Shown piece after piece: positions 52,051 to 62,731 of a stretch of DNA of 64,000 nucleotides. How positions within the stretch are numbered: the stretch's first letter is position 1; every line of letters starts with the position of its first letter. The notes under the pieces are model-generated. The model ran no database searches. It was not told the origin of the DNA and worked only from the letters and a program-made list of their open reading frames with translations. Source of the DNA: Luteibacter sp. 9135 (GTDB lineage: Bacteria; Pseudomonadota; Gammaproteobacteria; Xanthomonadales; Rhodanobacteraceae); assembly GCF_000745005.1 (NCBI RefSeq), contig NZ_JQNB01000001.1, positions 682,001 to 746,000 on the forward strand, in the 5' to 3' direction. The position numbers were made by a program, and so were the translations under genes.

Positions 52051-53031
52051 TCAGACCGCCGCGGCGCGGCGGATCTGCCGTGCGCTGACCAGCCGCGCAC
52101 CCAGCCAGCCGAGCAAGGCCGCGGCGAACGGGACCGAAAGCAGCAACCAGGCCGGCAGGCCACCGAAACTGACGCTGCCATCGTACGCCGCCGCCAAGCG
52201 CCCCACCGGCCCGGCCATGGCCAGCTCCAGCGTGACGGCCAGCACCACCGCCAGTACGCCGGCGAGGAAGCCGAGCCAGAGGCCCGCGTAAAGATAGGGC
52301 CGACGCACGAAGGGCCGGCTGGCGCCCACCAGCAGAAGCACACCGATCTCCGCGCTCCGGCTCTGGATATCGACCCGGATGGTGTTGCCCACGACCAGCA
52401 GCGCGGCAATGCCGAGCAGCGTGGCGAGCAGGCTCACGGCGCGCGTACCGACGCCGAGCAGGGCGTCCAGTCGCTGTCGCCACGCACCGGTGTCCTGCAC
52501 CATGTCGACCCCGGGGGTAGCCTTCATCGCCTCGACCAGGCGTCCGGCATCCTCGGCGGACAGCCCGCTGCGCGGCTGCACCGAAAGCACGTAGGGCAAG
52601 GGATTCACGTCCAGCGACTGCAGCGACCCGGAAAACCCCTGCACCTCGGCCAGTTCGTCCAGGCCGTCCTTGGGCGTGCGCACGACCACGTCGGCCACCT
52701 CGGGACGCCCACGCAACGCCGAGGCCGCGGTCTCGGCCATGGCGCCGCTCTGGCCCGGTTTCATAAAGGCGCTGATGGACTGGTTGCGGCCGAGGGCGTC
52801 ACCCATGCGCTCGACATTGCCCAGCAGCAGGTAGAACGCCAGCGGCAACGCCAGCGCCACGCCCATGACCGCCACCGTGAGCAGCGTGCTCAGCGGACGC
52901 GCGGCCAGGCGCCGCAGGCTGATCGAGAGGCTCCACGCGTGGTGTTCGCGCCAGGCCCCCATCCGGCGCGCTTCGCTGCGCTGGGTCTTGGCGGGTTCTG
53001 CGGGGCGGCGGGTGTCGCGAGCGGCGTTCAT
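52051..53031 (-). CDS. ftsX: Cell division protein FtsX
   Basis: FtsX is the membrane partner of FtsE at the division site and activates peptidoglycan hydrolases through its periplasmic loop. The 326-residue product has a basic cytosolic end, four membrane helices (first LSTLLTVAVMGVALALPLAF), and a periplasmic domain between helices 1 and 2 (VDVVVRTPKDGL-like region and VLSVQPRSGLSAED). The start overlaps the ftsE stop by 4 bases. Confidence 0.94.
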   Translation of the reverse strand: MNAARDTRRPAEPAKTQRSEARRMGAWREHHAWSLSISLRRLAARPLSTLLTVAVMGVALALPLAFYLLLGNVERMGDALGRNQSISAFMKPGQSGAMAETAASALRGRPEVADVVVRTPKDGLDELAEVQGFSGSLQSLDVNPLPYVLSVQPRSGLSAEDAGRLVEAMKATPGVDMVQDTGAWRQRLDALLGVGTRAVSLLATLLGIAALLVVGNTIRVDIQSRSAEIGVLLLVGASRPFVRRPYLYAGLWLGFLAGVLAVVLAVTLELAMAGPVGRLAAAYDGSVSFGGLPAWLLLSVPFAAALLGWLGARLVSARQIRRAAAV

Positions 53032-53705
53032 ACCACCTCCGTGGCAGGCACATCGGCCACCAGCTTGCCGTGGTCCAGCACGACCACGCGCTTCTTCATG
53101 CGCTTGATGAGCATGAGATCGTGGCTGGCGACTAGCACGGCCGTGCCCACCTGCTGGAATTCCGAGAACAGGGTCATGATCTCCATCGCCAGCTGGGGGT
53201 CGAGGTTACCGGTGGGCTCGTCGGCGATCAGCACGGCCGGTTTGGCGACGATGGCGCGCGCGATGCCCACCCGCTGCTGTTCGCCCGTGGACAGGGCATC
53301 GGGCAACTGCTTCTCGTAGCTGAGCAGGCCGACCTTCTCGAGCGCCGCGCGCACCCGACGCGAACGATCCGCGGGCGCGATGCCGGCGATGACCAGCGGC
53401 AGTTCGACATTGGCGAACACGCTGCGATCCATCAGCAGCCGGTGGTCCTGGAAAACCATGCCCAGCTTGCGGCGGATGCGAGGAATGTCCGCCGAGCGGA
53501 CGGTGTTGAGCTTCTGGCCGTCGAGGGTGACGACGCCGTTGGTCGGGCGCTCGATCATGGCCAGCAGCTTGAGCAGCGTGCTCTTGCCCGCACCGGAATG
53601 GCCGGTCACGAAGGCCATCTCGCCCGCCGCGACCTGGAACGAGACGTCGGTAAGGGCCTGGTGATCGCCCTCGTATCGTTTGCTCACCAGATCGAAACCG
53701 ATCAC
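53028..53705 (-). CDS. ftsE: Cell division ATP-binding protein FtsE
   Basis: FtsE is the cytosolic ABC ATPase of FtsEX. The 225-residue product has Walker A VTGHSGAGKSTLLKLL at about 33-48, Q loop VFQDHRLLMDRSV, signature LSTGEQQRVGIARAI, Walker B AVLIADEPTGNLD, and His in LVASHDLMLIK. It heads the ftsE-ftsX-regulator-ung operon. The length is normal. Confidence 0.96.
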   Translation of the reverse strand: MIGFDLVSKRYEGDHQALTDVSFQVAAGEMAFVTGHSGAGKSTLLKLLAMIERPTNGVVTLDGQKLNTVRSADIPRIRRKLGMVFQDHRLLMDRSVFANVELPLVIAGIAPADRSRRVRAALEKVGLLSYEKQLPDALSTGEQQRVGIARAIVAKPAVLIADEPTGNLDPQLAMEIMTLFSEFQQVGTAVLVASHDLMLIKRMKKRVVVLDHGKLVADVPATEVV

Positions 53706-53760
53706 CGCGTCACCCGTTGGCTGTTCAGCCTCAGAGGATAAGGGATGTCGTGACGGTTTT

Positions 53761-53788
53761 GCGGGCCGCCTGCATGCAGGCGGCCCGC
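53761..53788. repeat. 28-bp perfect palindrome between rhlB and ftsE
   Basis: Two 14-base arms beginning GCGGGCCGCCTGCA meet without a loop. It stands 7 bases past the rhlB stop on the minus strand. There is no T tract after it, so it may stop RNA weakly, protect a 3' end, or bind a protein. Confidence 0.7.
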
Positions 53789-53795
53789 AGGCACC

Positions 53796-55574
53796 TCAGC
53801 GGCTGCCGAAGAGGCGACCGATGCGGCGGAAGAAGCCGACTTTTTTCTCGTGCGTCTTTTCCGCGAGAGCCGGCGTGCCGGCGGGACGGTTCGCCGCCAC
53901 CTGGCGTGACGGACGACGCCCCGGGTTCGACTCGGCCGGACCCTCGTCCTTATGGCGCGCGCCCGGCGACGCCGCCGGGCGATCGGCCGTGGCCGCCGCC
54001 TCGACCACCTGCTGGCCGTCGGTCGCCACGTCGAGGCCCTCCCGTGCGCCTCGACCGCGACCACCGCGACGGCGGCGACGCTTCTTCACCGCGCCGTCGG
54101 CGGCCATGGCCTCGGCCGCAGCCGGCAGTTGTTCGACCGACTCCGCGACCACGACCGTCGTCATCGGTATTTCGGTGGATGCCGCGGTGAAACCGCCCAC
54201 GGGCTGGTCCTCGCGCGGCGGACGCGGGCGGCGCTCACGGCTGGCCGGACGCTCGCCGGAACGGGACGGCCCGCCACGACCGTCGCGGCCGGCACGGCCA
54301 CCCTTCTCCGGCGGCGCGCCGCGGGTCGGGATGTGGCCGCCGGTGTCGTTCGGATCGTCCACTTCGTCCTGCACGCCGTCGGCGCGCGGACGCGGTGCCG
54401 GCATCACCAGCATCTTCGCGTCGATGGAGGCGGTGGGGATCTTCTGGTTGATGTACGTCTCGATGTCCGGCAGGCCCATCGCATACAGGTCGCAGGCGAA
54501 GCTGACCGCGTCGCCCTCCGCACCCAGGCGGGCGGTACGGCCGATGCGATGCACGTAATCTTCGGCGTCCTGCGGAAGGTCGTAGTTGAAGACGTGGCTG
54601 ACCGCCGGGATGTGCAGGCCGCGCGCGGCCACGTCGGTGGCCACGAGCAGGTCGATCTGGCCATCCTGGAAGCGCTGGAGCAGCTTCTGGCGCTTGACCT
54701 GCGGCACGTCGCCGGAAATGGCGCCGACGCGGAAGTTGTGCCGCTTCAGGCGATCGGTGATGCGTTCGGCGGCGGCCTTGGTGTTGACGAAAATGATGCT
54801 GCGCTCGGTCTTGCTCTCTTCGAGCAGGTTGAGCAGAAGCGGCATCTTCTCTTCCTTGGAGGGGAAGTAGACGACCTGGCGGACCCGGTCGGCGGTGACA
54901 TTTTCCGTCTCCACCACCAGTTTCTCGGCCTCGTGCATGTGTTCGTAGGCCAACTCGAGCACGCGGTGGCTGAGCGTGGCGGAGAACAGCAGCACCTGGC
55001 GCTTCTCGCGGGCCGGCAGGCGGCGGAAGATGAAGCGCACGTCCTTGATGAAGCCGAGGTCGAACATGCGGTCGGCTTCGTCGATGACCATGACCTCGAC
55101 CGCGCCGAAACCGAACACATCCTGCTTGTAGTAGTCGAGCAGGCGGCCGGGCGTGGCGATGATGATGTCGCAGCCGTCGCGCAGCTGCTGGCGCTGCTTG
55201 TCGTAGTCCACCCCTCCGTAGATCAGCGCGCTGCGCAGGCCGGTGGCCTTGCCGATCGTCTGGAAATCCTTCTCGATCTGGATGGCCAGCTCGCGGGTGG
55301 GCGCGATGATCAGGGCACGGGGATCGGCATCCTTGCGGTCCACCGCGGCCGGATGCTTGAGCAGGCGGTCCATCAGGGCGACCAGGAAGGCGAAGGTCTT
55401 GCCCGTGCCCGTCTGCGCCTGGCCGGCGACGTCGCGCCCCAGCAGGGCGACCGGCAGGGTCAGTGCCTGGATGGGCGTGCAGCGGGTGATGCCCGCAGTG
55501 GCCAGACCCTGGTGGAGCAACGGATGGAGGTCGAGGTTTTCGTAGAAGACGTCGGTGAGAACGGTTTCGGACAT
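53796..55574 (-). CDS. rhlB: DEAD-box RNA helicase RhlB
   Basis: The 592-residue helicase has Q motif [10 protein letters not shown], Walker A AQTGTGKT (53-60), DEAD box [15 protein letters not shown] in [11 protein letters not shown], and motif [12 protein letters not shown]. RhlB works with RNase E in RNA decay. E. coli RhlB has about 420 residues. Here about 190 extra C-terminal residues are low-complexity and Arg/Gly/Pro-rich ([14 protein letters not shown]), ending [17 protein letters not shown] 55574 gives [14 protein letters not shown]. It diverges from trxA and rho, the usual neighbours. Confidence 0.94.
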   Translation of the reverse strand: MSETVLTDVFYENLDLHPLLHQGLATAGITRCTPIQALTLPVALLGRDVAGQAQTGTGKTFAFLVALMDRLLKHPAAVDRKDADPRALIIAPTRELAIQIEKDFQTIGKATGLRSALIYGGVDYDKQRQQLRDGCDIIIATPGRLLDYYKQDVFGFGAVEVMVIDEADRMFDLGFIKDVRFIFRRLPAREKRQVLLFSATLSHRVLELAYEHMHEAEKLVVETENVTADRVRQVVYFPSKEEKMPLLLNLLEESKTERSIIFVNTKAAAERITDRLKRHNFRVGAISGDVPQVKRQKLLQRFQDGQIDLLVATDVAARGLHIPAVSHVFNYDLPQDAEDYVHRIGRTARLGAEGDAVSFACDLYAMGLPDIETYINQKIPTASIDAKMLVMPAPRPRADGVQDEVDDPNDTGGHIPTRGAPPEKGGRAGRDGRGGPSRSGERPASRERRPRPPREDQPVGGFTAASTEIPMTTVVVAESVEQLPAAAEAMAADGAVKKRRRRRGGRGRGAREGLDVATDGQQVVEAAATADRPAASPGARHKDEGPAESNPGRRPSRQVAANRPAGTPALAEKTHEKKVGFFRRIGRLFGSR

Positions 55575-56004
55575 AGGTAGGAATGGCCTGCGTCGCGCCA
55601 CGCACATGCGCGGCGGCGTCCCCGGCGACCGTAGGATCGGGGGACGGTGGGTGATCCGACCGGCGTCACGGGAGAGTCGGGGGCGGCCGGTTACCGCCGG
55701 CGGCCTTACGACGCGCCCGGCGCACGATGGCCGGAGGCGGCGGCGCGCGACCCGACGGCTTCCGCTGGCATAGGTGAAAAGGCTGGAAAACGGGTAACCT
55801 TCTTACCTATGTCAACGGAAACCATCCCGTCGGCGCCCTTGAAACGCTTGAAGCGCGCCCCTAGTTGCGTTGGAAGGAGGGCTCGAGGCTGCAATGGCCA
55901 GGACCTTCGCTTCCGGTGCGACCCGCGACATGAGGCGCCTTAGTGTAGCCGATGTGAGCGTCACGGTCGTCAAGCCCCCCAGTCACCCCTTTTTGGAGAT
56001 CACG
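55575..56004. promoter_or_regulatory. Divergent gap between rhlB and trxA
   Basis: No gene in these 430 bp. A perfect TTGACA -35 box for rhlB lies at 55814-55809 (minus). Next to it is the dyad GGTAA-CCTTC-TTACC (55793-55807). Toward trxA, TTGAAA (55839) and TAGTTG (55862) are 17 bases apart, a moderate promoter. The rest is GC-rich with several weak hairpins. Confidence 0.4.
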
Positions 56005-56331
56005 GTGAGCGACAAGATCACCCATACGAGCGACGCTGCGTTCCAGCAGGAAGTCCTCGATTCCGACACCCCCGTCCTGCTCGACTTCTGGGCGGAATGG
56101 TGCGGCCCCTGCAAGTCCATCGCGCCGTTGCTCGACGAACTGGCCGGCGAATACGAGGGCAAGCTGAAGATCGTCAAGATCAACATCGACGAGAACCAGC
56201 AGACGCCGCGCCAGTTCGGCGTGCGCGGCATTCCCACCCTCATGCTGTTCAAGGACGGCAAGGTGGCAGGCACCCAGATCGGTGCCGTGGGCAAGGGCCA
56301 GCTGGCCAAGTTCATCGACGGCGCCCTCTGA
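56005..56331 (+). CDS. trxA: Thioredoxin
   Basis: A 108-residue disulfide reductase with the active site [14 protein letters not shown] (Cys33 and Cys36) and the cis-Pro loop [16 protein letters not shown] 56005 gives [13 protein letters not shown] and has GGAG 8 bases upstream. Residues upstream of it in the same frame are not thioredoxin. It precedes rho on the same strand. Confidence 0.95.
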   Translation: MSDKITHTSDAAFQQEVLDSDTPVLLDFWAEWCGPCKSIAPLLDELAGEYEGKLKIVKINIDENQQTPRQFGVRGIPTLMLFKDGKVAGTQIGAVGKGQLAKFIDGAL

Positions 56332-56484
56332 TCCGGTTCATCGCATGACCCGAGCCACCGCGTGAGGCGCTTTACGTCGCGCCTCACGCGATGCTAGGCT
56401 CTAGGGGTTCGCCGGGACACCGCTTGTCCCCCAGCCGCGAACCCTCTCCCCTCTTCTTTTAACGGCGCCCCGTGAGGTTTGCCC

Positions 56485-58374
<1,890 letters not shown>

Positions 58375-58396
58375 TCGCGCCTCACCGGAAGCTCGC

Positions 58397-58429
58397 GAAG
58401 AGGCCGCCCCAGGGCGGCCTCTTCGTTTT
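58397..58429 (+). terminator. Rho-independent terminator after rho
   Basis: GAAGAGGCCGCC and GGCGGCCTCTTC pair across a CCAG loop; G and TTTT follow. Confidence 0.88.
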
Positions 58430-58545
58430 CACTACCGCACAAAAGCATTTGTTACCCTGCGCCGTCACGCCACACCTTTTACCGTCGGGCGTTTGCCCCC
58501 ATGTGGGCGGCATCGGCCAAAAGCCCCCTCTTCAAGGAAAGCCCC

Positions 58546-59916
58546 GTGTCCATTCCCAGCGCCGCCAAGAGCACGCCCATCGGCGACCGTAACGACCTGG
58601 TGGCGTATCTCGCCAAGGGCGAGAAGCCCCGCGAAGCCTGGCGCATCGGCACGGAGCACGAGAAGTTCGGCTTCTACAGCGACGACCTGACCCCGCCCCC
58701 GTTCGACGGCGACCGCCCCGGCATCCGTCAGCTGATGGAAACGCTGGCCACGCGCTTCGGCTGGGATGTCGCCCGCGAGGGGGATATCCCCGTGGCGTTG
58801 ACCAAGGGCATGGCCAATATCACGCTCGAGCCCGCCGGCCAGCTCGAACTCTCCGGCGCGCCGCTGGAGACGATCCACGACACATGCGACGAAGTGACAG
58901 ACCATCTCAGGGAGGTCCGCTCGGTGGCGGAAGAACTGGGTATCGGCTTCCTCGGCATGGGCTTCCAGCCGAAATGGCGCCGCGACCAGATGCCCTGGAT
59001 GCCCAAGGGGCGCTACAAGATCATGCGCGAGTACATGCCCAAGGTGGGCTCGCTCGGCCTGGACATGATGACCCGCACCTGCACCGTCCAGGTCAACCTC
59101 GACTTCTCCAGCGAGGCGGACATGGTGAAGAAGTTCCGCGTCGCGCTCGCACTGCAACCCATCGCCACCGCGCTGTTCGCCAACTCGCCCTTTACCGAGG
59201 GCAAGCCCAACGGCTACAAGTCGTTCCGCTCGCAGGTATGGACGGACACCGATGCCGACCGTACCGGCATGCTCGACTTCGTGTTCGAGGACGGCTTCGG
59301 CTACGAGCGCTATGTCGATTACATCCTCGATGTACCGATGTACTTCAGCTATCGCGACGGCAAGTATGTCGACCTGGCCGGACAGGACTTCAAAAAGTTC
59401 ATGCGCGGCGAGTTGCCGGCGTTGCCTGGCGTACGGGCCGACATGAAGGACTGGGCCGATCACCTGACCACCGCATTCCCCGAGGTGCGCCTCAAGCAGT
59501 ACCTGGAAATGCGCGGCGCCGACACCAGCACATGGAATTCGCTGTGCGCCCTGCCGGCCTTCTGGGTGGGCCTGCTTTACGACGACACCGCACTGGATGC
59601 CGCATGGGATCTCGTGAAAGACTTCACGAAGGCCGAGCGCCATGCCTTGCGCGACGGCGTGCCGAAAGAGGCGCTCGCGCTGCGTTTCCGCGATCACAGT
59701 GTGCGCGAACTCTCACTGGAAGCGGTGAAGATCGCCCGTGACGGCCTGAAGCGCCGCAACCGCCTGGGCCAGCGCGGTGTGGACGAGTCGGTGTACCTCG
59801 AGCCGCTGGAGGAGATCGCCCTGTCCGGCAAGACCCAGGCCGATACCAAGCTCGAGCTTTTCCACGGCCAGTGGAACCAGAGCGTCGATCCCGTTTTCCG
59901 CGACTACGCGTACTGA
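58546..59916 (+). CDS. gshA: Glutamate--cysteine ligase (plant/proteobacterial class)
   Basis: The enzyme makes gamma-glutamylcysteine, the first step of glutathione synthesis. I use GTG 58546 (MSIPSAAKSTPIGDR), with AAGGA 8 bases upstream. The 456-residue product has AWRIGTEHEKFGFY, ITLEPAGQLELSG, WMPKGRYKIMREYMP and the substrate-side TRTCTVQVNLDF, the pattern of class 3 GCL shared with alpha-proteobacteria and plants, not the E. coli class. It has a rho terminator before it. Confidence 0.94.
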   Translation: MSIPSAAKSTPIGDRNDLVAYLAKGEKPREAWRIGTEHEKFGFYSDDLTPPPFDGDRPGIRQLMETLATRFGWDVAREGDIPVALTKGMANITLEPAGQLELSGAPLETIHDTCDEVTDHLREVRSVAEELGIGFLGMGFQPKWRRDQMPWMPKGRYKIMREYMPKVGSLGLDMMTRTCTVQVNLDFSSEADMVKKFRVALALQPIATALFANSPFTEGKPNGYKSFRSQVWTDTDADRTGMLDFVFEDGFGYERYVDYILDVPMYFSYRDGKYVDLAGQDFKKFMRGELPALPGVRADMKDWADHLTTAFPEVRLKQYLEMRGADTSTWNSLCALPAFWVGLLYDDTALDAAWDLVKDFTKAERHALRDGVPKEALALRFRDHSVRELSLEAVKIARDGLKRRNRLGQRGVDESVYLEPLEEIALSGKTQADTKLELFHGQWNQSVDPVFRDYAY

Positions 59917-59925
59917 GCCATCATT

Positions 59926-60621
59926 ATGCAGATGAATGAAGCGCGACTAGGCCGACTCGACGACCTCCTGATCTCGACCAACCGGTATTCGCTGGAAACG
60001 CTGGACGGTCTGTTTTCCGCGGCCATCGTCGGTCCGGCCGAGGTGGACATCGACGACTGCATGGCCATCTTCGACGCAGGCGAGGCGACGCCGTGGGAAT
60101 CCGAGGCGGTGCATGCCGAGGTTGCCGAACTGCTCAAGGAGTTCTGGGCGGTGATCCAGGCGCGTGTCTCGGGCGATCCGAAGATCATGGGGGAAGAATC
60201 TCTTCCGTTCGTCGATTCCCCCGAGGAGTTCGACGAGCTCGAGGATGTCAGCACGTACGACGGTGATTTCCCGCTTGCCAGCGACTGGGCGCTCGGCTTC
60301 CGCTTCGCCATCGACGCATGGGAAGAAGAATGGTCAGAGTGGCTGGATGAATCGACCTATCCGTTCGTCGGCATGCTGCTGACCCTCACCGCCGACCAGA
60401 CCGATCCCGATCCTGGCACCCCCGCCGTACCGCTGCCGACCTTCGAGGAGCGCATGACGCTGCTCAACGAGATCCCGTTCCAGCTGGCGACGCTGTATCG
60501 CCGCCGTCACCCGGAGCACGGACGCCCGCAGCGCCGCGACGAATCGAAGGTCGGGCGTAACGACAGCTGCACATGCGGCAGCGGAAAGAAGTTCAAGAAG
60601 TGCTGCGGCGCCGGCGGTTGA
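59926..60621 (+). CDS. UPF0149 (YecA/YgfB) family protein with SEC-C zinc motif
   Basis: The 231-residue protein has an N-terminal UPF0149 helical domain (LDGLFSAAIVGPAEVDIDDC, LGFRFAIDAWEEEWSEWL) and ends with the SEC-C zinc knuckle RNDSCTCGSGKKFKKCC. SEC-C motifs also occur on SecA and can bind zinc and ribosomes or SecB. The role of this family member is unknown. It follows gshA by 9 bases, so the two are probably cotranscribed. The ribosome-binding site is poor. A terminator follows. Confidence 0.88.
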   Translation: MQMNEARLGRLDDLLISTNRYSLETLDGLFSAAIVGPAEVDIDDCMAIFDAGEATPWESEAVHAEVAELLKEFWAVIQARVSGDPKIMGEESLPFVDSPEEFDELEDVSTYDGDFPLASDWALGFRFAIDAWEEEWSEWLDESTYPFVGMLLTLTADQTDPDPGTPAVPLPTFEERMTLLNEIPFQLATLYRRRHPEHGRPQRRDESKVGRNDSCTCGSGKKFKKCCGAGG

Positions 60622-60630
60622 TCCGCCCAT

Positions 60631-60662
60631 AAAAAAACTCCCCGTCACCGGGGAGTTTTTTT
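60631..60662. terminator. Bidirectional rho-independent terminator
   Basis: CTCCCCG and CGGGGAG with a TCAC loop, flanked by 7 A and 7 T. It serves both the UPF0149 gene and the converging fadL-type gene. Confidence 0.93.
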
Positions 60663-60688
60663 GCGGTATCAGTCGATTGCCGAAGCGA

Positions 60689-62113
60689 TCAGAACTGATA
60701 CTTGGCCGACACGCTGAGCAGGTTGCCCTTGTCGTCGCTCTGGCCGACGAGGCGATCGTTCGTCGCGTCGGTGACGCCCGCGATGTGCGCCTTGTTGACG
60801 AAGATGTGCGCGTAACCGGCGTTGAGCTCGAAGTTCTCCGTGGCCTTGTAGCCGACGCCGAACGCCAGCCACTTGCGGGTGGAGTCGGGCACGCGCGGGG
60901 AACGGGTGTCGTCGTAGGTCGGCGTGCTGTCCACGGCGATACCGGCACGCAGCGTCAGCTTGTCGGTCGGGTAGTACTCGCCACCGGCCGAGAGGAAGTA
61001 GCTGTTGCGCCAGCTGTAGTTCTCGCTGGTGGACGGCTGGTTCGGATTCGAGTAATCGACCGTCAGGTCCTTGAACTCGTCCCACTTGGTCCACGACAGG
61101 TCGAAGCCCAGGCCGAACTTGACGTCCTGGTGCCAGAAGCTGGCGGTGGCCACGACCGGCGTGGTGAAGCCCGCCGTGCCGTTGGTGTGGGTGAAGGGCG
61201 GCTGGCCGCTACCTAGCAGTGCACCGACGGTCGGGTTGGACAGCACGGCCGAGACGTTGCTCGGCATCGTGAAGTTACCCGTGCCTTCCAGCGTGTGCTT
61301 GATCTTGCTGCGGTAGTTCAGCGCGATGCGGTCGTTCGGGGTGAGCTTCCACAGGCCGCCGACCTGCCAGCCGTAGGCCCAGTCGTCGCCCTTGATCTTG
61401 GCGACGCCATCGCTGCCCGGGGGCACCACCGCGGCGTACTGGCCGGCCAGGGCACGAGCCACGGCGGGCGAGAGCTGGCCAGCCGCGGCGGCGCGCTGGA
61501 TCAGGCCCAGGCCCACGGTGTTGTAGTTGATGGCGCTGGTCAGTTCGGCCGTGGTCTTCTGCGCGATGGCGCTGACGCCCAAGGCGAAGTTGTCGGTGAC
61601 GTCGAAAGAAGCCGACAGGGTGGCGTCATACGACTTGAAGTCGGACTTGATGGCGTTATAACGACCCTTCCAGTCGCCGTCGTATTCGGTCTTGAAGCCG
61701 AACGGCGCGGTCAGGCCGAAGCCGACGTGCCAGCGGTCGCTGACCTGGGTGGCCACGTAGAAGGCCGGCACCGGGATGGTGGTGCCCGCGTCGCCGCCGT
61801 TGCCGCCGGAGATGGGACGACCCTGCGCGTCGGTGGCGGTACCGTGGAACTTGGTGCTGAAGTTGATGCCGGTGACGTCGGCCTGGAACGTGGTGCCCTT
61901 GAGCATGCTCATGGCGGCCGGGTTGTTCACGATGACGGACGCATCGTCACCTGCCGCGGTGGAGCCGGCGAAAGCGCGGCCCAGCGCGGCGGCGCTGTTT
62001 TCCTTCAGCTGGAAGGCGCTGGCGTGGGCGGCCTGCGGAGCCACCAGCGCGCCGGCGATGGCCAGCGAAAGGGCGGCGACGGCCAACGGGCGGGTACGGA
62101 TCAACGTCTGCAT
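60689..62113 (-). CDS. FadL-type outer-membrane transport porin
   Basis: The 474-residue precursor has a signal peptide (LAVAALSLAIAGALVAPQ) and the FadL N-terminal hatch: ASAFQLKENSAAALGRAFAG and VNNPAAMSMLKGT (NPA motif). The barrel contains FGLTAPFGFKTEYDGDWKG and ends VSAKYQF with a terminal Phe. FadL proteins take up long-chain fatty acids or other hydrophobic compounds. ATG 62113 fits the signal peptide; earlier starts only add polar residues. Confidence 0.93.
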   Translation of the reverse strand: MQTLIRTRPLAVAALSLAIAGALVAPQAAHASAFQLKENSAAALGRAFAGSTAAGDDASVIVNNPAAMSMLKGTTFQADVTGINFSTKFHGTATDAQGRPISGGNGGDAGTTIPVPAFYVATQVSDRWHVGFGLTAPFGFKTEYDGDWKGRYNAIKSDFKSYDATLSASFDVTDNFALGVSAIAQKTTAELTSAINYNTVGLGLIQRAAAAGQLSPAVARALAGQYAAVVPPGSDGVAKIKGDDWAYGWQVGGLWKLTPNDRIALNYRSKIKHTLEGTGNFTMPSNVSAVLSNPTVGALLGSGQPPFTHTNGTAGFTTPVVATASFWHQDVKFGLGFDLSWTKWDEFKDLTVDYSNPNQPSTSENYSWRNSYFLSAGGEYYPTDKLTLRAGIAVDSTPTYDDTRSPRVPDSTRKWLAFGVGYKATENFELNAGYAHIFVNKAHIAGVTDATNDRLVGQSDDKGNLLSVSAKYQF

Positions 62114-62338
62114 GGTGGGGCTCCTGCTTGTTCTGTCTGGGTCGATGTCACATTCGCGCAACGGAAACGTTCTTGTTTTCATACGCGCGTTTAACAATCT
62201 GCGGGGGAACTCTGGACGACTTGACGAATAATTTGCAAGTGCCGGTGCAACAAATCTGCAGGAATGTGGTCCGCACGCGCCCGCGGGCGCCGGCCTTTTG
62301 CTACCTTAAGTACTCGAACCGCCAGCGAGACCGCCGTC

Positions 62339-62641
62339 ATGCACTGCTATGTCTACGCAAGCCTTCGCAAGCCCGATACCTACGTCTGGATGACCCGCCG
62401 GGATGGCCTCGACATGCTTCCCGAACCGCTGGTGCTCCTGCTGGGCGAACTGCGCTTCGTGCTCGAGGTGGAACTCACCCCCCAGCGCAAGCTGCCGCAT
62501 AACGACACTGAGCAAGTGCTCATCAACCTCGCCGGATGCGGCTGGCACCTGCAGACGCCTCCGGGCGAAACGCTCACCGTGTGCAACCAGCCGAACCACA
62601 ATCGCGAGATCGATCCCGACCAGATGCTCGTCAGGGCCTGA
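62339..62641 (+). CDS. YcgL domain-containing protein
   Basis: The ATG at 62339 starts a 100-residue protein, MHCYVYASLRKPDTYVWMT, with the YcgL fold signature: Cys3, PEPLVLLLGELRFVLEV and LTPQRKLPH, then AGCGWHLQTPP. It matches the E. coli YcgL length and order. The biochemical role of YcgL is not settled. It is divergent from the FadL-type gene with 225 bases between. Confidence 0.88.
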   Translation: MHCYVYASLRKPDTYVWMTRRDGLDMLPEPLVLLLGELRFVLEVELTPQRKLPHNDTEQVLINLAGCGWHLQTPPGETLTVCNQPNHNREIDPDQMLVRA

Positions 62642-62731
62642 GCAGGCGAAACCGCGCCGGGCGCGCGGTGCGTTACCAGGGTTAACGCCGCGTTACCGCG
62701 TACGGCCATGCGCGTCCGTATACTCCCGCGC

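Noticed and set aside
62163..62178. PsrA/FadR-type operator upstream of the FadL-type gene
   Set aside because: GAAAC and GTTTTC are present but the 6-base spacing and imperfect arms do not fit the known site.
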